From Candidatus Yaniella excrementavium (GTDB lineage: Bacteria; Actinomycetota; Actinomycetes; Actinomycetales; Micrococcaceae), in assembly GCA_019115865.1 (NCBI GenBank), contig DXCT01000055.1:1-41970 (forward strand): a stretch of DNA of 41,970 nucleotides, written 5' to 3'. The notes beneath the pieces were generated by a model. That model made no database searches. It worked only from the letters and a program-made list of their open reading frames with translations, and was not told the DNA's origin. Positions 1 to 12,917 of the stretch are shown here, piece by piece. The first letter of the stretch is position 1, and every line of letters begins with the position of its first letter. The translations under genes and the position numbers were made by a program.

Positions 1-32
1 TCTTTTAGAGCCGGTTCGGTGGGCCTAGGGAC

Positions 33-3923
<3,891 letters not shown>

Positions 3924-3977
3924 AGTCCGATGAACTCCTGGTTCTTAAGTGGATAAAGACTATTGAGTGTTGTGAAC

Positions 3978-6900
3978 TTAGACTTCTTCTACCGAGCTGG
4001 GTTCAGCACGGGAGAGATCGATGCCAAGTTCTTCAGCAGCACGGAATGAATCTTCATCCGAGTCACGCATTTCTATATTGCGGCCGTCGGCGGAAAGGAC
4101 TTCCACGTTCAGGCAGAGCGACTGCATTTCTTTGATCAATACCTTGAATGATTCTGGAACACCCGGCTCCGGAACGTTCTCACCCTTGACGATTGCTTCA
4201 TAGACCTTTACACGGCCATGAACGTCGTCAGATTTGTGCGTGAGCAGTTCCTGCAGAGTGTATGCGGCACCGTATGCTTCCAGCGCCCAAACTTCCATCT
4301 CACCAAAGCGCTGACCACCAAACTGTGCTTTACCACCCAGTGGCTGCTGGGTAATCATCGAGTATGGTCCGGTCGAACGTGCGTGAATCTTGTCGTCGAC
4401 CAAGTGGTGCAGCTTCAGCATGTACATGTAGCCGATGGAGATCTCTTCTGGGAATGGTTCGCCAGAGCGACCGTCATGCAGTCGTGCCTTACCGTTACTT
4501 CCAACCAGACGGACGCCGTCGCGTGTTGGGTGGACGTGATCAAGGAGACCTGTGACTTCTTCGGCTTCTGCCCCATCGAAGACCGGGGTGGCCACATTGA
4601 CCGGTCCGGTTTCGCGTGGCAGGTTCGGTAGCTTCTTGAGGAAGTCTGGTTCGCCCTCGATCTTCCAACCGTTGGCGGCGGCCCAGCCGAGGTGTAGTTC
4701 CATGACCTGGCCCAGGTTCATACGTCCTGGTACACCCAACGGGTTCAGAATCATGTCAACGGGAGTGCCGTCTTCCATAAATGGCATGTCTTCAACGGGG
4801 AGGATCTTGGCGATAACGCCCTTGTTCCCGTGACGTCCAGCCATTTTGTCACCGTCGGTGATCTTACGTTTCTGTGCAACATAGACGCGTACCAACTGGT
4901 TTACGCCAGCTGGCAGATCATCGTCTTCGTCCCGATCAAAAATACGTACACCGATAACGGTTCCGGATTCACCGTGTGGCACCTTCAACGAAGTATCACG
5001 GACTTCCTTCGACTTTTCGCCGAAGATAGCACGCAGCAAGCGCTCTTCTGGTGTCAGTTCGGTTTCACCCTTCGGGGTGACACGGCCGACCAAAATGTCT
5101 CCGGCTTCAACTTCAGCACCGATGTGAATGATGCCGCGTTCATCGAGCTGCGACAAGACTTCATCAGAGACGTTTGGAATGTCACGAGTGACTTCTTCAG
5201 CGCCGAGTTTGGTGTCGCGTGCATCGACTTCGTACTCTTCAATGTGAATCGAGGTGAGCACATCGTCGGACACCATGCGCTGGGATACAATGATGGCGTC
5301 TTCGAAGTTCAAACCTTCCCAAGGCATGAATGCCACGAGAACGTTCTTACCAAGTGCCAGTTCACCGTTGTCCGTGGATGGACCGTCAGCCAATACCGCA
5401 CCGTATTCGACACGATCACCTTCGGAAACCCGAACAACCTGGTTGTAGGCGTTGCCCTGGTTGGAGCGCTGGAATTTGTAGAGCGGGTAATGGCGCGTGG
5501 TGCCTTCGTCTTCCATAACGGACACGAGGTCAGCGGCCACTTCGGTGACGACACCTGGTTTTAACGCAATGGTCGAATCTCCGGCGTCAATAGCGATTGG
5601 CTTTTCCATACCGGTACCAACCAGCGGTGCTTCAGCTTCCACAAGAGGAACAGCCTGACGCTGCATGTTGGCACCCATAAGCGCGCGGTTCGCATCGTCG
5701 TGCTCCAAGAATGGAATCAGTGCAGTTGCAGCAGACACCATCTGGCGTGGCGAAACATCCATGTAGTCAACATCAGAAGGTTCGGCGAGGATTGGCTCAC
5801 CGTCACCACCGCGCTGACGAGACATGACCAGTTCCTCGGCGAAGGAGCCGTCTTCGTTGAGTACCGCGTTGGCCTGAGCGATTTGCACGTGGAGTTCGTC
5901 ATCGGCGGTGAGGTATTCCACAACGTCGCTGACTTTGTTGTCAATGACTTTGCGGTACGGAGTTTCGATAAAACCGAATTCGTTAATACGACCGAATGTA
6001 GCCATCGAACCGATCAGGCCAATGTTTGGACCTTCGGGGGTTTCAATTGGACACATACGCCCGTAGTGCGATGGGTGCACGTCACGGACTTCCATGCCCG
6101 CACGGTCACGAGATAGACCACCCGGTCCAAGAGCAGACAGACGGCGCTTGTGGGTTAGACCAGCTAGCGGGTTCCCTTGGTCCATGAACTGTGACAGCTG
6201 CGAAGTACCAAAGAACTCGCGAATGGCAGCAACCACCGGGCGAATATTGATCAGCGTCTGCGGGGTGATGGCCTCGACGTCTTGGGTGGTCATGCGTTCA
6301 CGAACCACACGCTCCATACGGGAAAGACCTGTGCGAATCTGGTTTTCAATGAGTTCGCCAACTGCACGGATACGACGGTTACCGAAATGGTCAATATCGT
6401 CGACTTCCACTGGAATATCAACGGTTTCGCCCTTGCGTTCACCCTTAATGCTGGAGTCACCGTTGTGCAGTGCTGCGATGAAGTGCACCATCTGGGTGAC
6501 GTCTTCTTCGGTGAGTACCATCGAGGACGGATCTGACAGTGGTGCATTCACACCGAGTTTGCGGTTAAGTTTGTACCGGCCGACCTTTGCTAGATCGTAG
6601 CGCCGCTCGGTGAAGTAGAGGTTGGCGAGCAAGCTTTGCGCGGCGTCGACCGAAACTGGTTCACCCGGGCGTAGCTTGCGGTAGATGTCTTTGAGCGCTT
6701 CTGCCTGGTCGGCGATGCCGTCTTTTTCCAGCGTGAGCATCATCGAGTCGTAGTTACCGAATTCTTCGCGAATGCGAGCTTCGGTCCAGCCGAGTGCTTT
6801 CAACAGCACGGTTACTGGTTGCTTACGGCGACGGTCCAGACGAACTGAAACTTGGTCTCGACGGTCAATTTCCAGCTCGAACCAGGCACCGCGTGATGGG

Positions 6901-7484
6901 ATGATCCGCGCGGTGTAGATATCCTTGTCAGTGGTCTTATCCGGTGTGCGCTCGAAGTAGGCGCCCGGGGAACGGACCAGCTGGGATACGACGACGCGTT
7001 CGGTACCGTTAATGACGAAGGTACCTTCGTTTGTCATCAGCGGGAAGTCACCCATGAAGACGGTCTGCTGTTTAATTTCGCCGGTGTTGTAGTTCATGAA
7101 CTCGGCTTTAACATACAGCGGTGCAGCATAAGACGCGTCACGTTCTTTTGCTTCCTCAGCCCCCATTTTGGGGTCTGAGAATTCCGGGTCGGCAAACGAG
7201 AGGGCCATAGTGCCCTGGTAATCCTCGATAGGTGAGATTTCTTCAAAAATCTCACCTAAACCCGACGTCGTGATGACTGAGTCGTCGCCGATTTCCTGTG
7301 CGTGTGCGACCTTTTCGGCCCAACGATCGTTGCCAACGAGACGGTCAAAAGATTCCGTCTGAAGGGCAAGTAGATTAGGAATATCCAGCGGTTCACTAAT
7401 CTTTGCAAAAGAAATTCGACCGGACGAAGAGCCATGTCGATAGTTTGTAGCGGTTGTGTTGTCAGAGGTGCTAGAAGCGACCAA
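3978..7484 (-). CDS. rpoB: RNA polymerase subunit beta (RpoB)
   Basis: Second large subunit of RNA polymerase and the target of rifamycins. I start it at a TTG at 7484 (1168 residues, MVASSTSDN). AAAGGA sits a few bases upstream of this TTG, and the start of the protein then looks like other actinobacterial RpoB. The ATG 72 bases further upstream adds an unrelated leader and has no good ribosome site. With this start the rifampicin region has the same numbering as in M. tuberculosis. The region reads [18 protein letters not shown]: residue 437 is Gly where Asn is usual, and residue 441 is Ala where Ser is common. The main drug contacts (Gln, Phe, Asp, His, Arg, Ser) are kept. rpoC follows after 54 bases. 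Confidence 0.98.
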   Translation of the reverse strand: MVASSTSDNTTATNYRHGSSSGRISFAKISEPLDIPNLLALQTESFDRLVGNDRWAEKVAHAQEIGDDSVITTSGLGEIFEEISPIEDYQGTMALSFADPEFSDPKMGAEEAKERDASYAAPLYVKAEFMNYNTGEIKQQTVFMGDFPLMTNEGTFVINGTERVVVSQLVRSPGAYFERTPDKTTDKDIYTARIIPSRGAWFELEIDRRDQVSVRLDRRRKQPVTVLLKALGWTEARIREEFGNYDSMMLTLEKDGIADQAEALKDIYRKLRPGEPVSVDAAQSLLANLYFTERRYDLAKVGRYKLNRKLGVNAPLSDPSSMVLTEEDVTQMVHFIAALHNGDSSIKGERKGETVDIPVEVDDIDHFGNRRIRAVGELIENQIRTGLSRMERVVRERMTTQDVEAITPQTLINIRPVVAAIREFFGTSQLSQFMDQGNPLAGLTHKRRLSALGPGGLSRDRAGMEVRDVHPSHYGRMCPIETPEGPNIGLIGSMATFGRINEFGFIETPYRKVIDNKVSDVVEYLTADDELHVQIAQANAVLNEDGSFAEELVMSRQRGGDGEPILAEPSDVDYMDVSPRQMVSAATALIPFLEHDDANRALMGANMQRQAVPLVEAEAPLVGTGMEKPIAIDAGDSTIALKPGVVTEVAADLVSVMEDEGTTRHYPLYKFQRSNQGNAYNQVVRVSEGDRVEYGAVLADGPSTDNGELALGKNVLVAFMPWEGLNFEDAIIVSQRMVSDDVLTSIHIEEYEVDARDTKLGAEEVTRDIPNVSDEVLSQLDERGIIHIGAEVEAGDILVGRVTPKGETELTPEERLLRAIFGEKSKEVRDTSLKVPHGESGTVIGVRIFDRDEDDDLPAGVNQLVRVYVAQKRKITDGDKMAGRHGNKGVIAKILPVEDMPFMEDGTPVDMILNPLGVPGRMNLGQVMELHLGWAAANGWKIEGEPDFLKKLPNLPRETGPVNVATPVFDGAEAEEVTGLLDHVHPTRDGVRLVGSNGKARLHDGRSGEPFPEEISIGYMYMLKLHHLVDDKIHARSTGPYSMITQQPLGGKAQFGGQRFGEMEVWALEAYGAAYTLQELLTHKSDDVHGRVKVYEAIVKGENVPEPGVPESFKVLIKEMQSLCLNVEVLSADGRNIEMRDSDEDSFRAAEELGIDLSRAEPSSVEEV

Positions 7485-7687
7485 CAGCGATCCTTTCACA
7501 GACCTTCCAAGATTTATCTGTACGCAGTGCCTGTACGTTCTCTCGGTACGCCACATTTCCTAAGACACGGGACCCACCGCTATATGAAGGTCAACCGGTC
7601 TTGTGTATGATCCTGTGGAGATGGCGTCATGCGATTTCAAATTCGACAACACCAAAACGACCTGGAGTCAGGGATACGCAAAGAATC

Positions 7688-7717
7688 AGTTTAGCTTGAC
7701 GCAACCCTGTTTGTCCA
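7688..7717 (-). promoter_or_regulatory. candidate rpoBC promoter
   Basis: On the minus strand TGGACA and TAAACT are separated by 18 bases, a fair match to a housekeeping sigma-70-type promoter. It lies in the only non-coding stretch upstream of rpoB (7485-7747) and would give a leader of about 200 bases. Seen by eye only; other weak hexamers exist nearby. Confidence 0.35.
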
Positions 7718-7747
7718 GTACTTTCAGATAGCTATGACAAAGATCGC

Positions 7748-9553
7748 TTAGCGACTGTGATCTTTCCCACGAACTTGCTCCACAATATGGTCAATGAGTC
7801 CATCAAGGACGCTGATACCATCGGCCACTCCCCCACTCGATCCGGGAAGTGTTGCCACAAATGTGCTGCCAATCAGTCCTGCAATACCACGCGATAATGC
7901 CGCATGAGGCGTGGATTTCAGGCCCTCTAACAGCACCGAGGTCATCACATTTGGCATAGTCTGATCGAGATAGCCTCCGATGACTTCAACCGTTTGATCA
8001 GTGGGTGAAACGCCGGTTCCGCCACTGGTGATTAAGACGTTTGGCATCGGGCCGTAGTCACCAGCCAGGACGTGTTCCATGGTGGTTGCCAGGGCATGGT
8101 CTGCCACGACAAGCGCTTGCGGTGTCGCGTACCCCTTAGCTTGCAGCCACGCGACAAGTTGTGGACCGGCGTCGTCAGTATAGACTCCGGCAGCTGCACG
8201 AGTAGAGGCGATAATCACCAGCGCGCTGCGGTCTTCCAAGTGATGGCTATCAGCCATGTGGGGCTTGGCCGGCTGTGCTGGCACAGCGCGGGTCGGCTCA
8301 ATGTGGGCGTCCCATTTCGTATCTGCGAAGAGATGAGCCGTCACGGTCTGGTTCGGCTGCAACCGTGCCATGGGCGGGATTTCGAGCAGTGCATTCGATC
8401 CAACGGCTTGAGCTAACAGGTGTGATCCGGCAGCGCCCTTGAGCTGAGCGACAACCTCGGTCCCGCGCACACCAATCACGCCTCGACGGTACTGGGTTTT
8501 AGCCTGGATACCGGTCACTGAGCTCTCGAGTCGGGCTTGGATCTGAACGGGTTTGATTCCTGCTTCGAAAGCTTGCCAGATTGCCGGTAGCACCAGGATG
8601 CGCATTGATACCAGGGTCGAGACGGGGTTGCCGGGCAACGCAATGAGTGGCGTGGAACCATAGACTCCGTAGCCTTGTGGCCCACCAGGTTGTTGGGCGA
8701 CTTTGCCAATCCAGGAAGCGTCCAACCGCTCCAAGAGTTGTCGTACCACCTCATATTTACCTTCGGAAATTCCCCCGGAAGTCACAATGAAATCTGGTTG
8801 ATGGTCACGAATCATACCGTCCAGCACTCCGCGGAAATCACGCAGATCATCGCTTGTAGCCCCGGTTGCTACGATATCCAGGTTGTGGAGCTGAGCCAGG
8901 CTGCGGATCAACGGGGTGTTAGCGTCAAAGATCTTGGCTGCAGCCGGCGTCGTGCTGGCCACAACTTCGTCACCACCAGCAATGACTCCGATGCGCGGAC
9001 GAGCCCGCACCGGAAGCTCGGCTATTGCCTGGGATGCGGCCGTGGCCACGAGTGCCGCATCGATCACACTACCTTTACTAGCCAGCCGCGCGCCTGCTTG
9101 CATATCACTGCCAGCACGGCGGATGAATCGTCCAACGTCCACGGACGGTAAAAGCACAGAATCGCCAACCTCGACAAAGGTAGCAGGTGCAGCCTGTTCT
9201 ACCGGGATAATCGCCACGACGTCGTCTGGAATCTTTGCGCCGGTCATAATTGGAACCGCGGTGTCATGACCATAGCCGTTGACACCGTATGGGTAGATCG
9301 TGGTTGGATCAGTACCCGCTGGTACATCTGGTCCGACTCGGAAGCGCCCTCCAGCCAAATTAGCGTACCCAACTCCGTAGCCGTCCATTTGTGAGTTGTC
9401 GAATCGGGGCGATGGGTATTGCGTGACCAAGTCTGCGGTCAGCTGCTGTCCAACAGCATGTGTCAGTGGCACGGTGGTAGCCGGGAGCTGGCCGATGGTA
9501 TCGGATAAAAGCCGAGCCAACTTTGCCGCGTAGTCTTGCGAGGAGATGCTCAT
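7748..9553 (-). CDS. MoeA-MogA fusion, molybdenum insertase
   Basis: A two-domain protein of 601 residues for the last steps of molybdenum cofactor synthesis. Residues 1 to about 405 are MoeA-like: TSGGIS near 257 and LPGNPVSTLVSM near 304 are the family motifs of the molybdate insertase. From about 439 the protein continues as a MogA/MoaB domain (molybdopterin adenylyltransferase), with TSGGTG near 507 and LPGSSGG near the C terminus. The order MoeA then MogA is that of plant Cnx1 and the reverse of animal gephyrin. Its ATG overlaps the moaC stop as ATGA, so translation is coupled. The linker (about 405-438) is rich in Pro, Ala and His. The two activities follow from the families; the fusion itself is read directly from one open frame. 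Confidence 0.93.
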   Translation of the reverse strand: MSISSQDYAAKLARLLSDTIGQLPATTVPLTHAVGQQLTADLVTQYPSPRFDNSQMDGYGVGYANLAGGRFRVGPDVPAGTDPTTIYPYGVNGYGHDTAVPIMTGAKIPDDVVAIIPVEQAAPATFVEVGDSVLLPSVDVGRFIRRAGSDMQAGARLASKGSVIDAALVATAASQAIAELPVRARPRIGVIAGGDEVVASTTPAAAKIFDANTPLIRSLAQLHNLDIVATGATSDDLRDFRGVLDGMIRDHQPDFIVTSGGISEGKYEVVRQLLERLDASWIGKVAQQPGGPQGYGVYGSTPLIALPGNPVSTLVSMRILVLPAIWQAFEAGIKPVQIQARLESSVTGIQAKTQYRRGVIGVRGTEVVAQLKGAAGSHLLAQAVGSNALLEIPPMARLQPNQTVTAHLFADTKWDAHIEPTRAVPAQPAKPHMADSHHLEDRSALVIIASTRAAAGVYTDDAGPQLVAWLQAKGYATPQALVVADHALATTMEHVLAGDYGPMPNVLITSGGTGVSPTDQTVEVIGGYLDQTMPNVMTSVLLEGLKSTPHAALSRGIAGLIGSTFVATLPGSSGGVADGISVLDGLIDHIVEQVRGKDHSR

Positions 9554-10047
9554 ACAGCTTCTCCGGTGGGCTCAGCCGTCCAGTCTCCGGATTTGCCACC
9601 GGATTTTTCTAACACCTTGAGCTCGGTGATGACAGCCTGGGCATCAACAGCCTTAATCATGTCGTAGATGGTCAACGCCGCAGTCGATGCCGCTGATAGT
9701 GCTTCCATTTCTACACCGGTTAACCCCACGGTTTTGACCAGCGTCGTCACCCGAAGCGTCCCCTTGGCAACGTCAGAATCAAAGTCGACTGTGATTTTGC
9801 CTAACGGAATCGGATGACACAATGGAATCGTTTCCCAGGTTTTTTTCGCGGCCATAATCCCTGCGACCCGAGCTACCGGCAGGGCATCGCCTTTCGGGAG
9901 GTCGGCGTCCATAATCATTTCGACTACATCGCTGCGAGTATGGACGATGGCTTGGGCTCGAGAAGTTCTTGACGTAGTGTCTTTTGCCGTCACATCCACC
10001 ATATGGGCCGAACCATCGGCGCGGACGTGGCTGAGTTGCTGGTCCAT
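9550..10047 (-). CDS. moaC: cyclic pyranopterin monophosphate synthase MoaC
   Basis: MoaC works after MoaA, converting the MoaA product into cyclic pyranopterin monophosphate (precursor Z). The 165 residues match the family length. Visible motifs are MVDVTAK near the N terminus, AAKKTWETIPLCHPIPL in the middle, and TGVEMEALSAAS followed by LTIYDMIKA. The Lys and Glu of the active-site motifs are present. AAAGGGAG lies directly before the ATG at 10047, a rather tight spacing. It is the first gene of a pair with the moeA-mogA fusion (4-base overlap) and is transcribed divergently from moaA across 115 bases, so the two Moco transcription units could share regulation. Confidence 0.97.
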   Translation of the reverse strand: MDQQLSHVRADGSAHMVDVTAKDTTSRTSRAQAIVHTRSDVVEMIMDADLPKGDALPVARVAGIMAAKKTWETIPLCHPIPLGKITVDFDSDVAKGTLRVTTLVKTVGLTGVEMEALSAASTAALTIYDMIKAVDAQAVITELKVLEKSGGKSGDWTAEPTGEAV

Positions 10048-10162
10048 CGCTCCCTTTCATCCACATAACAGAAGGTCTAGACTAACTATAATTCGAAACA
10101 CACCGTACTCCCCCAACATTCCAGGCAATCGTTAGATACATTGCACTGGAAAGGAGCACTCA
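10048..10162. promoter_or_regulatory. divergent moaC / moaA promoter region
   Basis: This 115-base gap separates the divergent moaC and moaA starts and must hold both promoters. On the minus strand a TATAGT (+ strand 10086-10091, actata) is a good -10 for moaC, but no clear -35 is visible. On the plus strand only weak hexamers are seen (TTAGAT near 10132). I found no conserved Moco riboswitch fold by eye. Confidence 0.4.
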
Positions 10163-11185
10163 TTGTCAGGCTTGATCGATCAATTTGGCCGTACCGCCAC
10201 GGATCTTCGCATGTCGTTAATCGACAAGTGCAATCTGCGGTGTCAGTATTGTATGCCAGCCGAAGGTCTAGACTGGATGAAAAAGGACTATATGATCGCC
10301 GCGCACGAGGCGATTCGGCTCGCAGATATCGCCGTCCGCCTGCTGGGTGTTGAAGAAATTCGCTTCACTGGTGGAGAACCTTTGGTCCGTGCTGATCTGG
10401 TTGACATCATCGACGGGGTCCATTCGCTCCACCCGGAAGTGGATCTATCATTGACGACCAACGGCATCAACCTCGAACGCAAAATCGATGCGCTGGTAGC
10501 TGCAGGACTATCGCGGATTAACGTCTCCTTGGATACCGTGTGCCCCGAAACCTTCGCCAAGATCACCCGTCGTGATCGGCTCACCAAAGTCCTCTCCGGG
10601 CTACATGCTGCCAAAGCAGCTGGCCTTGACCCGATCAAAATCAATGCGGTTCTTCTTCGAGGCATCAACGATCAGGAAGCCACCGAGCTACTGACCTGGA
10701 CGTTAGAACACGGGTATAAACTCCGCTTTATTGAACAGATGCCGCTGGATGCCGAACACGCTTGGAAACGCGCCAACATGGTGACCGCTGCGGAAATCCG
10801 CGATCAAATATCGCAAACATATACGCTCAGTCCACATGAAGAAGAGCGCGGTTCTGCACCCGCCGAGCGGTTTAATGTCACTAATCCGTCCACCAATGAG
10901 GTCTTGGGCACCGTTGGCATTATCGCTTCGGTAACCGAACCCTTCTGTGCTGATTGCACACGTACCCGCATCACCGCAGACGCCAAGATCCGATCATGCT
11001 TGTTTTCACACACCGAGACCGACCTGATGGAGCTGCTGCGTGATGGGTCATCAGATGAAGCAATTGCCGAGGCCTGGCGCCAAGCCATGTGGCATAAACC
11101 AAAAGCCCACGGTCAAACCAAAACGGGACTCGGTATGCCAGGATTTGTCCAACCAGAACGCAGTATGAGTGCCATCGGCGGTTAG
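10163..11185 (+). CDS. moaA: GTP 3',8-cyclase MoaA (radical SAM)
   Basis: Radical S-adenosylmethionine enzyme that starts molybdenum cofactor synthesis by converting GTP to 3',8-cyclo-7,8-dihydro-GTP. The 340-residue protein has the N-terminal cluster motif Cys23-x3-Cys27-x2-Cys30, the SAM-binding GGEP stretch (FTGGEPLVR), the C-terminal cluster ligands FCADCTRTR...SCLF, and the C-terminal Gly-Gly needed for activity with MoaC. The start is a TTG at 10163 with a strong AAGGAG six bases upstream; no ATG fits, since the next Met would cut into the barrel. mobA follows after 3 bases, so they form one unit. All catalytic features are intact. Confidence 0.98.
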   Translation: MSGLIDQFGRTATDLRMSLIDKCNLRCQYCMPAEGLDWMKKDYMIAAHEAIRLADIAVRLLGVEEIRFTGGEPLVRADLVDIIDGVHSLHPEVDLSLTTNGINLERKIDALVAAGLSRINVSLDTVCPETFAKITRRDRLTKVLSGLHAAKAAGLDPIKINAVLLRGINDQEATELLTWTLEHGYKLRFIEQMPLDAEHAWKRANMVTAAEIRDQISQTYTLSPHEEERGSAPAERFNVTNPSTNEVLGTVGIIASVTEPFCADCTRTRITADAKIRSCLFSHTETDLMELLRDGSSDEAIAEAWRQAMWHKPKAHGQTKTGLGMPGFVQPERSMSAIGG

Positions 11186-11188
11186 CTC

Positions 11189-11812
11189 ATGGCGGCGACT
11201 GAAGACTCAAGCTTATTCGCCATTATTTTGGCCGGCGGCGCTTCGTCACGACTCCACGCCACCAGCCCTATGCCCACCGTTGATAAACCACTCCTAGAAT
11301 TGCGGGGCAAGTCGGTACTCACCCACGTCATTGAGGCTGCTGCTACTCGTGTCACATCCCAGCGTATCGTTGTCGTGGGTCCGGCGTCCTTGCCTACCGG
11401 CCGGATCGCCACGGTCTACGAACAACCACCACGCTCGGGTCCCTATATGGGTGTCTATACGGGGTTGCAATACTTTGCCGAACGGTTCGGGCCAGCCCTC
11501 GAATCAGAGGCGGTGCTGCTCCTGGGTGCTGATATGCCAAACATTGCCCAGGGGCTCCCCTATCTTTTGAACCAACACAATGCTGCAAGATCCGCGAATG
11601 TGGTCATCGCCCAGGCTGCCGGACGACTCCAACCGTTGTTATCGTCTGTGCCCCGGTCGATTGCTGAGCACATCTTTGCCAAACCCCTAGTCAACACCGG
11701 GCTCATGCAAGTACTGCGAACCACTCAGTACAGGGTCGTGGAGGTGCCTGCCGCGGCTGTATCAGACGTGGATACCTATCAAGATGCGATAGACGCTGGC
11801 ATCACGTTCTAG
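11189..11812 (+). CDS. mobA: MobA-like molybdenum cofactor guanylyltransferase
   Basis: Nucleotidyltransferase of 207 residues with the start motif LAGGASSRL followed by VDKPLLEL, and GADMPN further on, as in MobA, which adds GMP to molybdopterin. The loop between LAGG and DK is longer than in E. coli MobA, so a related substrate (CTP, as in MocA) cannot be excluded, but the position three bases behind moaA supports a Moco role. Its stop codon shares bases with the stop codon of the convergent ABC transporter ATPase gene (CTAG at 11809-11812), leaving no room for a classical terminator between the two units. Confidence 0.82.
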   Translation: MAATEDSSLFAIILAGGASSRLHATSPMPTVDKPLLELRGKSVLTHVIEAAATRVTSQRIVVVGPASLPTGRIATVYEQPPRSGPYMGVYTGLQYFAERFGPALESEAVLLLGADMPNIAQGLPYLLNQHNAARSANVVIAQAAGRLQPLLSSVPRSIAEHIFAKPLVNTGLMQVLRTTQYRVVEVPAAAVSDVDTYQDAIDAGITF

Positions 11813-12915
11813 GCGTACGCTCCGTGGGCGGTCAGCTCAGCGTCTTGAAACACATGCAGCCGATCGATGTGGATGACCACGCGATCTGAGGTTGTGGGGA
11901 CTGCTGCCCCGACGGGTGCATAAACGTTGAATGTTCCGCCGTCCCAGTCGACCGAGAGCTCGGTGCCAAACCTCCCGGCAAGTACCGAGCTTACTGTTCC
12001 AACTGTCGCATTAATTGGTACATTGCCATTCAAGGTCTCCAACCGGATATCCTCCGGTGCTACGGTAGCGACGCAACGGATGGCTGAAGTCTGTTCGTCC
12101 AGTGCTGAGACAACGACGTCGTCAGAGACCTGAAGATTTCTGTTGTCCGGATAAAATCTCCCCGCCGCCCAGGACCCTTGCAACACCGCAGCGTCCGACA
12201 TGAATGCTGCTACAAAAGAATTCGCCGGGTGGGCAAGAATCTCAGCGGGTGGAGCATCCTGGATAATTCTTCCGCCATTGAGCACAATCACGCGGTCTGC
12301 CAGCGCCAACGCCTCAGTACGGTCGTGTGTCACGTGGACGGTCGTGAGGCCTTCATCCTGAGTGAGGCGGCGCAGTTGTTGGCGCAACCTAGCACGCAAT
12401 GGTTCATCAAGCGCCGATAGCGCTTCATCCAAAAGCAATGCCTGTGGTTTGGAAACGATCGCCCGAGCAAGCGCAACACGTTGCCGCTGTCCGCCGGAGA
12501 GTGCGGCGGGTTTCTGCTTGGCATGGGCAGACAGCCCAACCTCTTGTAGAACGGCAGTCACCTGCCGAGTGATTGCTGCTTTGGCCACGCGTTGTCGTTG
12601 CAGCGGGTAGGCCACGTTCTGAAAAACCGTCAGGTGTGGCCAGACCGCATGTTCTTGAAACACCATGCCAAGGTTGCGTCTCTCAGGCCCCACCCACGAC
12701 TTCTCATCTGCCACCCGGGTGTCTGCAATATCCACGCTACCGTGGCTGGGCTGAAGAAATCCCGCAATGGTACGCAATAGTGTCGTTTTCCCCGAACCCG
12801 AGGGGCCAACCAATGTGATGAACTCGCCGGGTTCAATACTCAGGTTGATATCCTGCAGTCCGCGGTGACCATTGGGATAAACATGGTGCACATCGATCAG
12901 TTGAAGCTTGGCCAT
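11809..12915 (-). CDS. ABC importer ATP-binding protein, Fe3+/organophosphate type
   Basis: ATPase subunit (368 residues) of the importer encoded just upstream. Walker A is GPSGSGKT near residue 38, the signature is LSGGQRQRVALARAI, Walker B is ALLLDEALSALD, and the switch His is in HVTHD. The last 120 residues form the TOBE-type regulatory domain seen in FbpC/PotA/AfuC proteins. AAGGA lies eight bases before the ATG and inside the end of the permease gene; the genes are only two bases apart. Sequence type alone would allow iron, polyamine, thiamine, phosphonate or sugar-phosphate uptake. The phosphatase neighbours favour a phosphorylated substrate, which is an inference. Confidence 0.9.
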   Translation of the reverse strand: MAKLQLIDVHHVYPNGHRGLQDINLSIEPGEFITLVGPSGSGKTTLLRTIAGFLQPSHGSVDIADTRVADEKSWVGPERRNLGMVFQEHAVWPHLTVFQNVAYPLQRQRVAKAAITRQVTAVLQEVGLSAHAKQKPAALSGGQRQRVALARAIVSKPQALLLDEALSALDEPLRARLRQQLRRLTQDEGLTTVHVTHDRTEALALADRVIVLNGGRIIQDAPPAEILAHPANSFVAAFMSDAAVLQGSWAAGRFYPDNRNLQVSDDVVVSALDEQTSAIRCVATVAPEDIRLETLNGNVPINATVGTVSSVLAGRFGTELSVDWDGGTFNVYAPVGAAVPTTSDRVVIHIDRLHVFQDAELTAHGAYA

Positions 12916-12917
12916 AG

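Noticed and set aside
4830-5564. A 244-codon plus-strand frame inside rpoB
   Set aside because: It is antisense to the conserved core of rpoB and has no recognisable domain or ribosome site; long antisense frames are common in GC-rich genes.
7485-7556. ATG start of rpoB at 7556
   Set aside because: The 24 extra residues have no RpoB similarity and the TTG at 7484 has the proper ribosome site and family N terminus.
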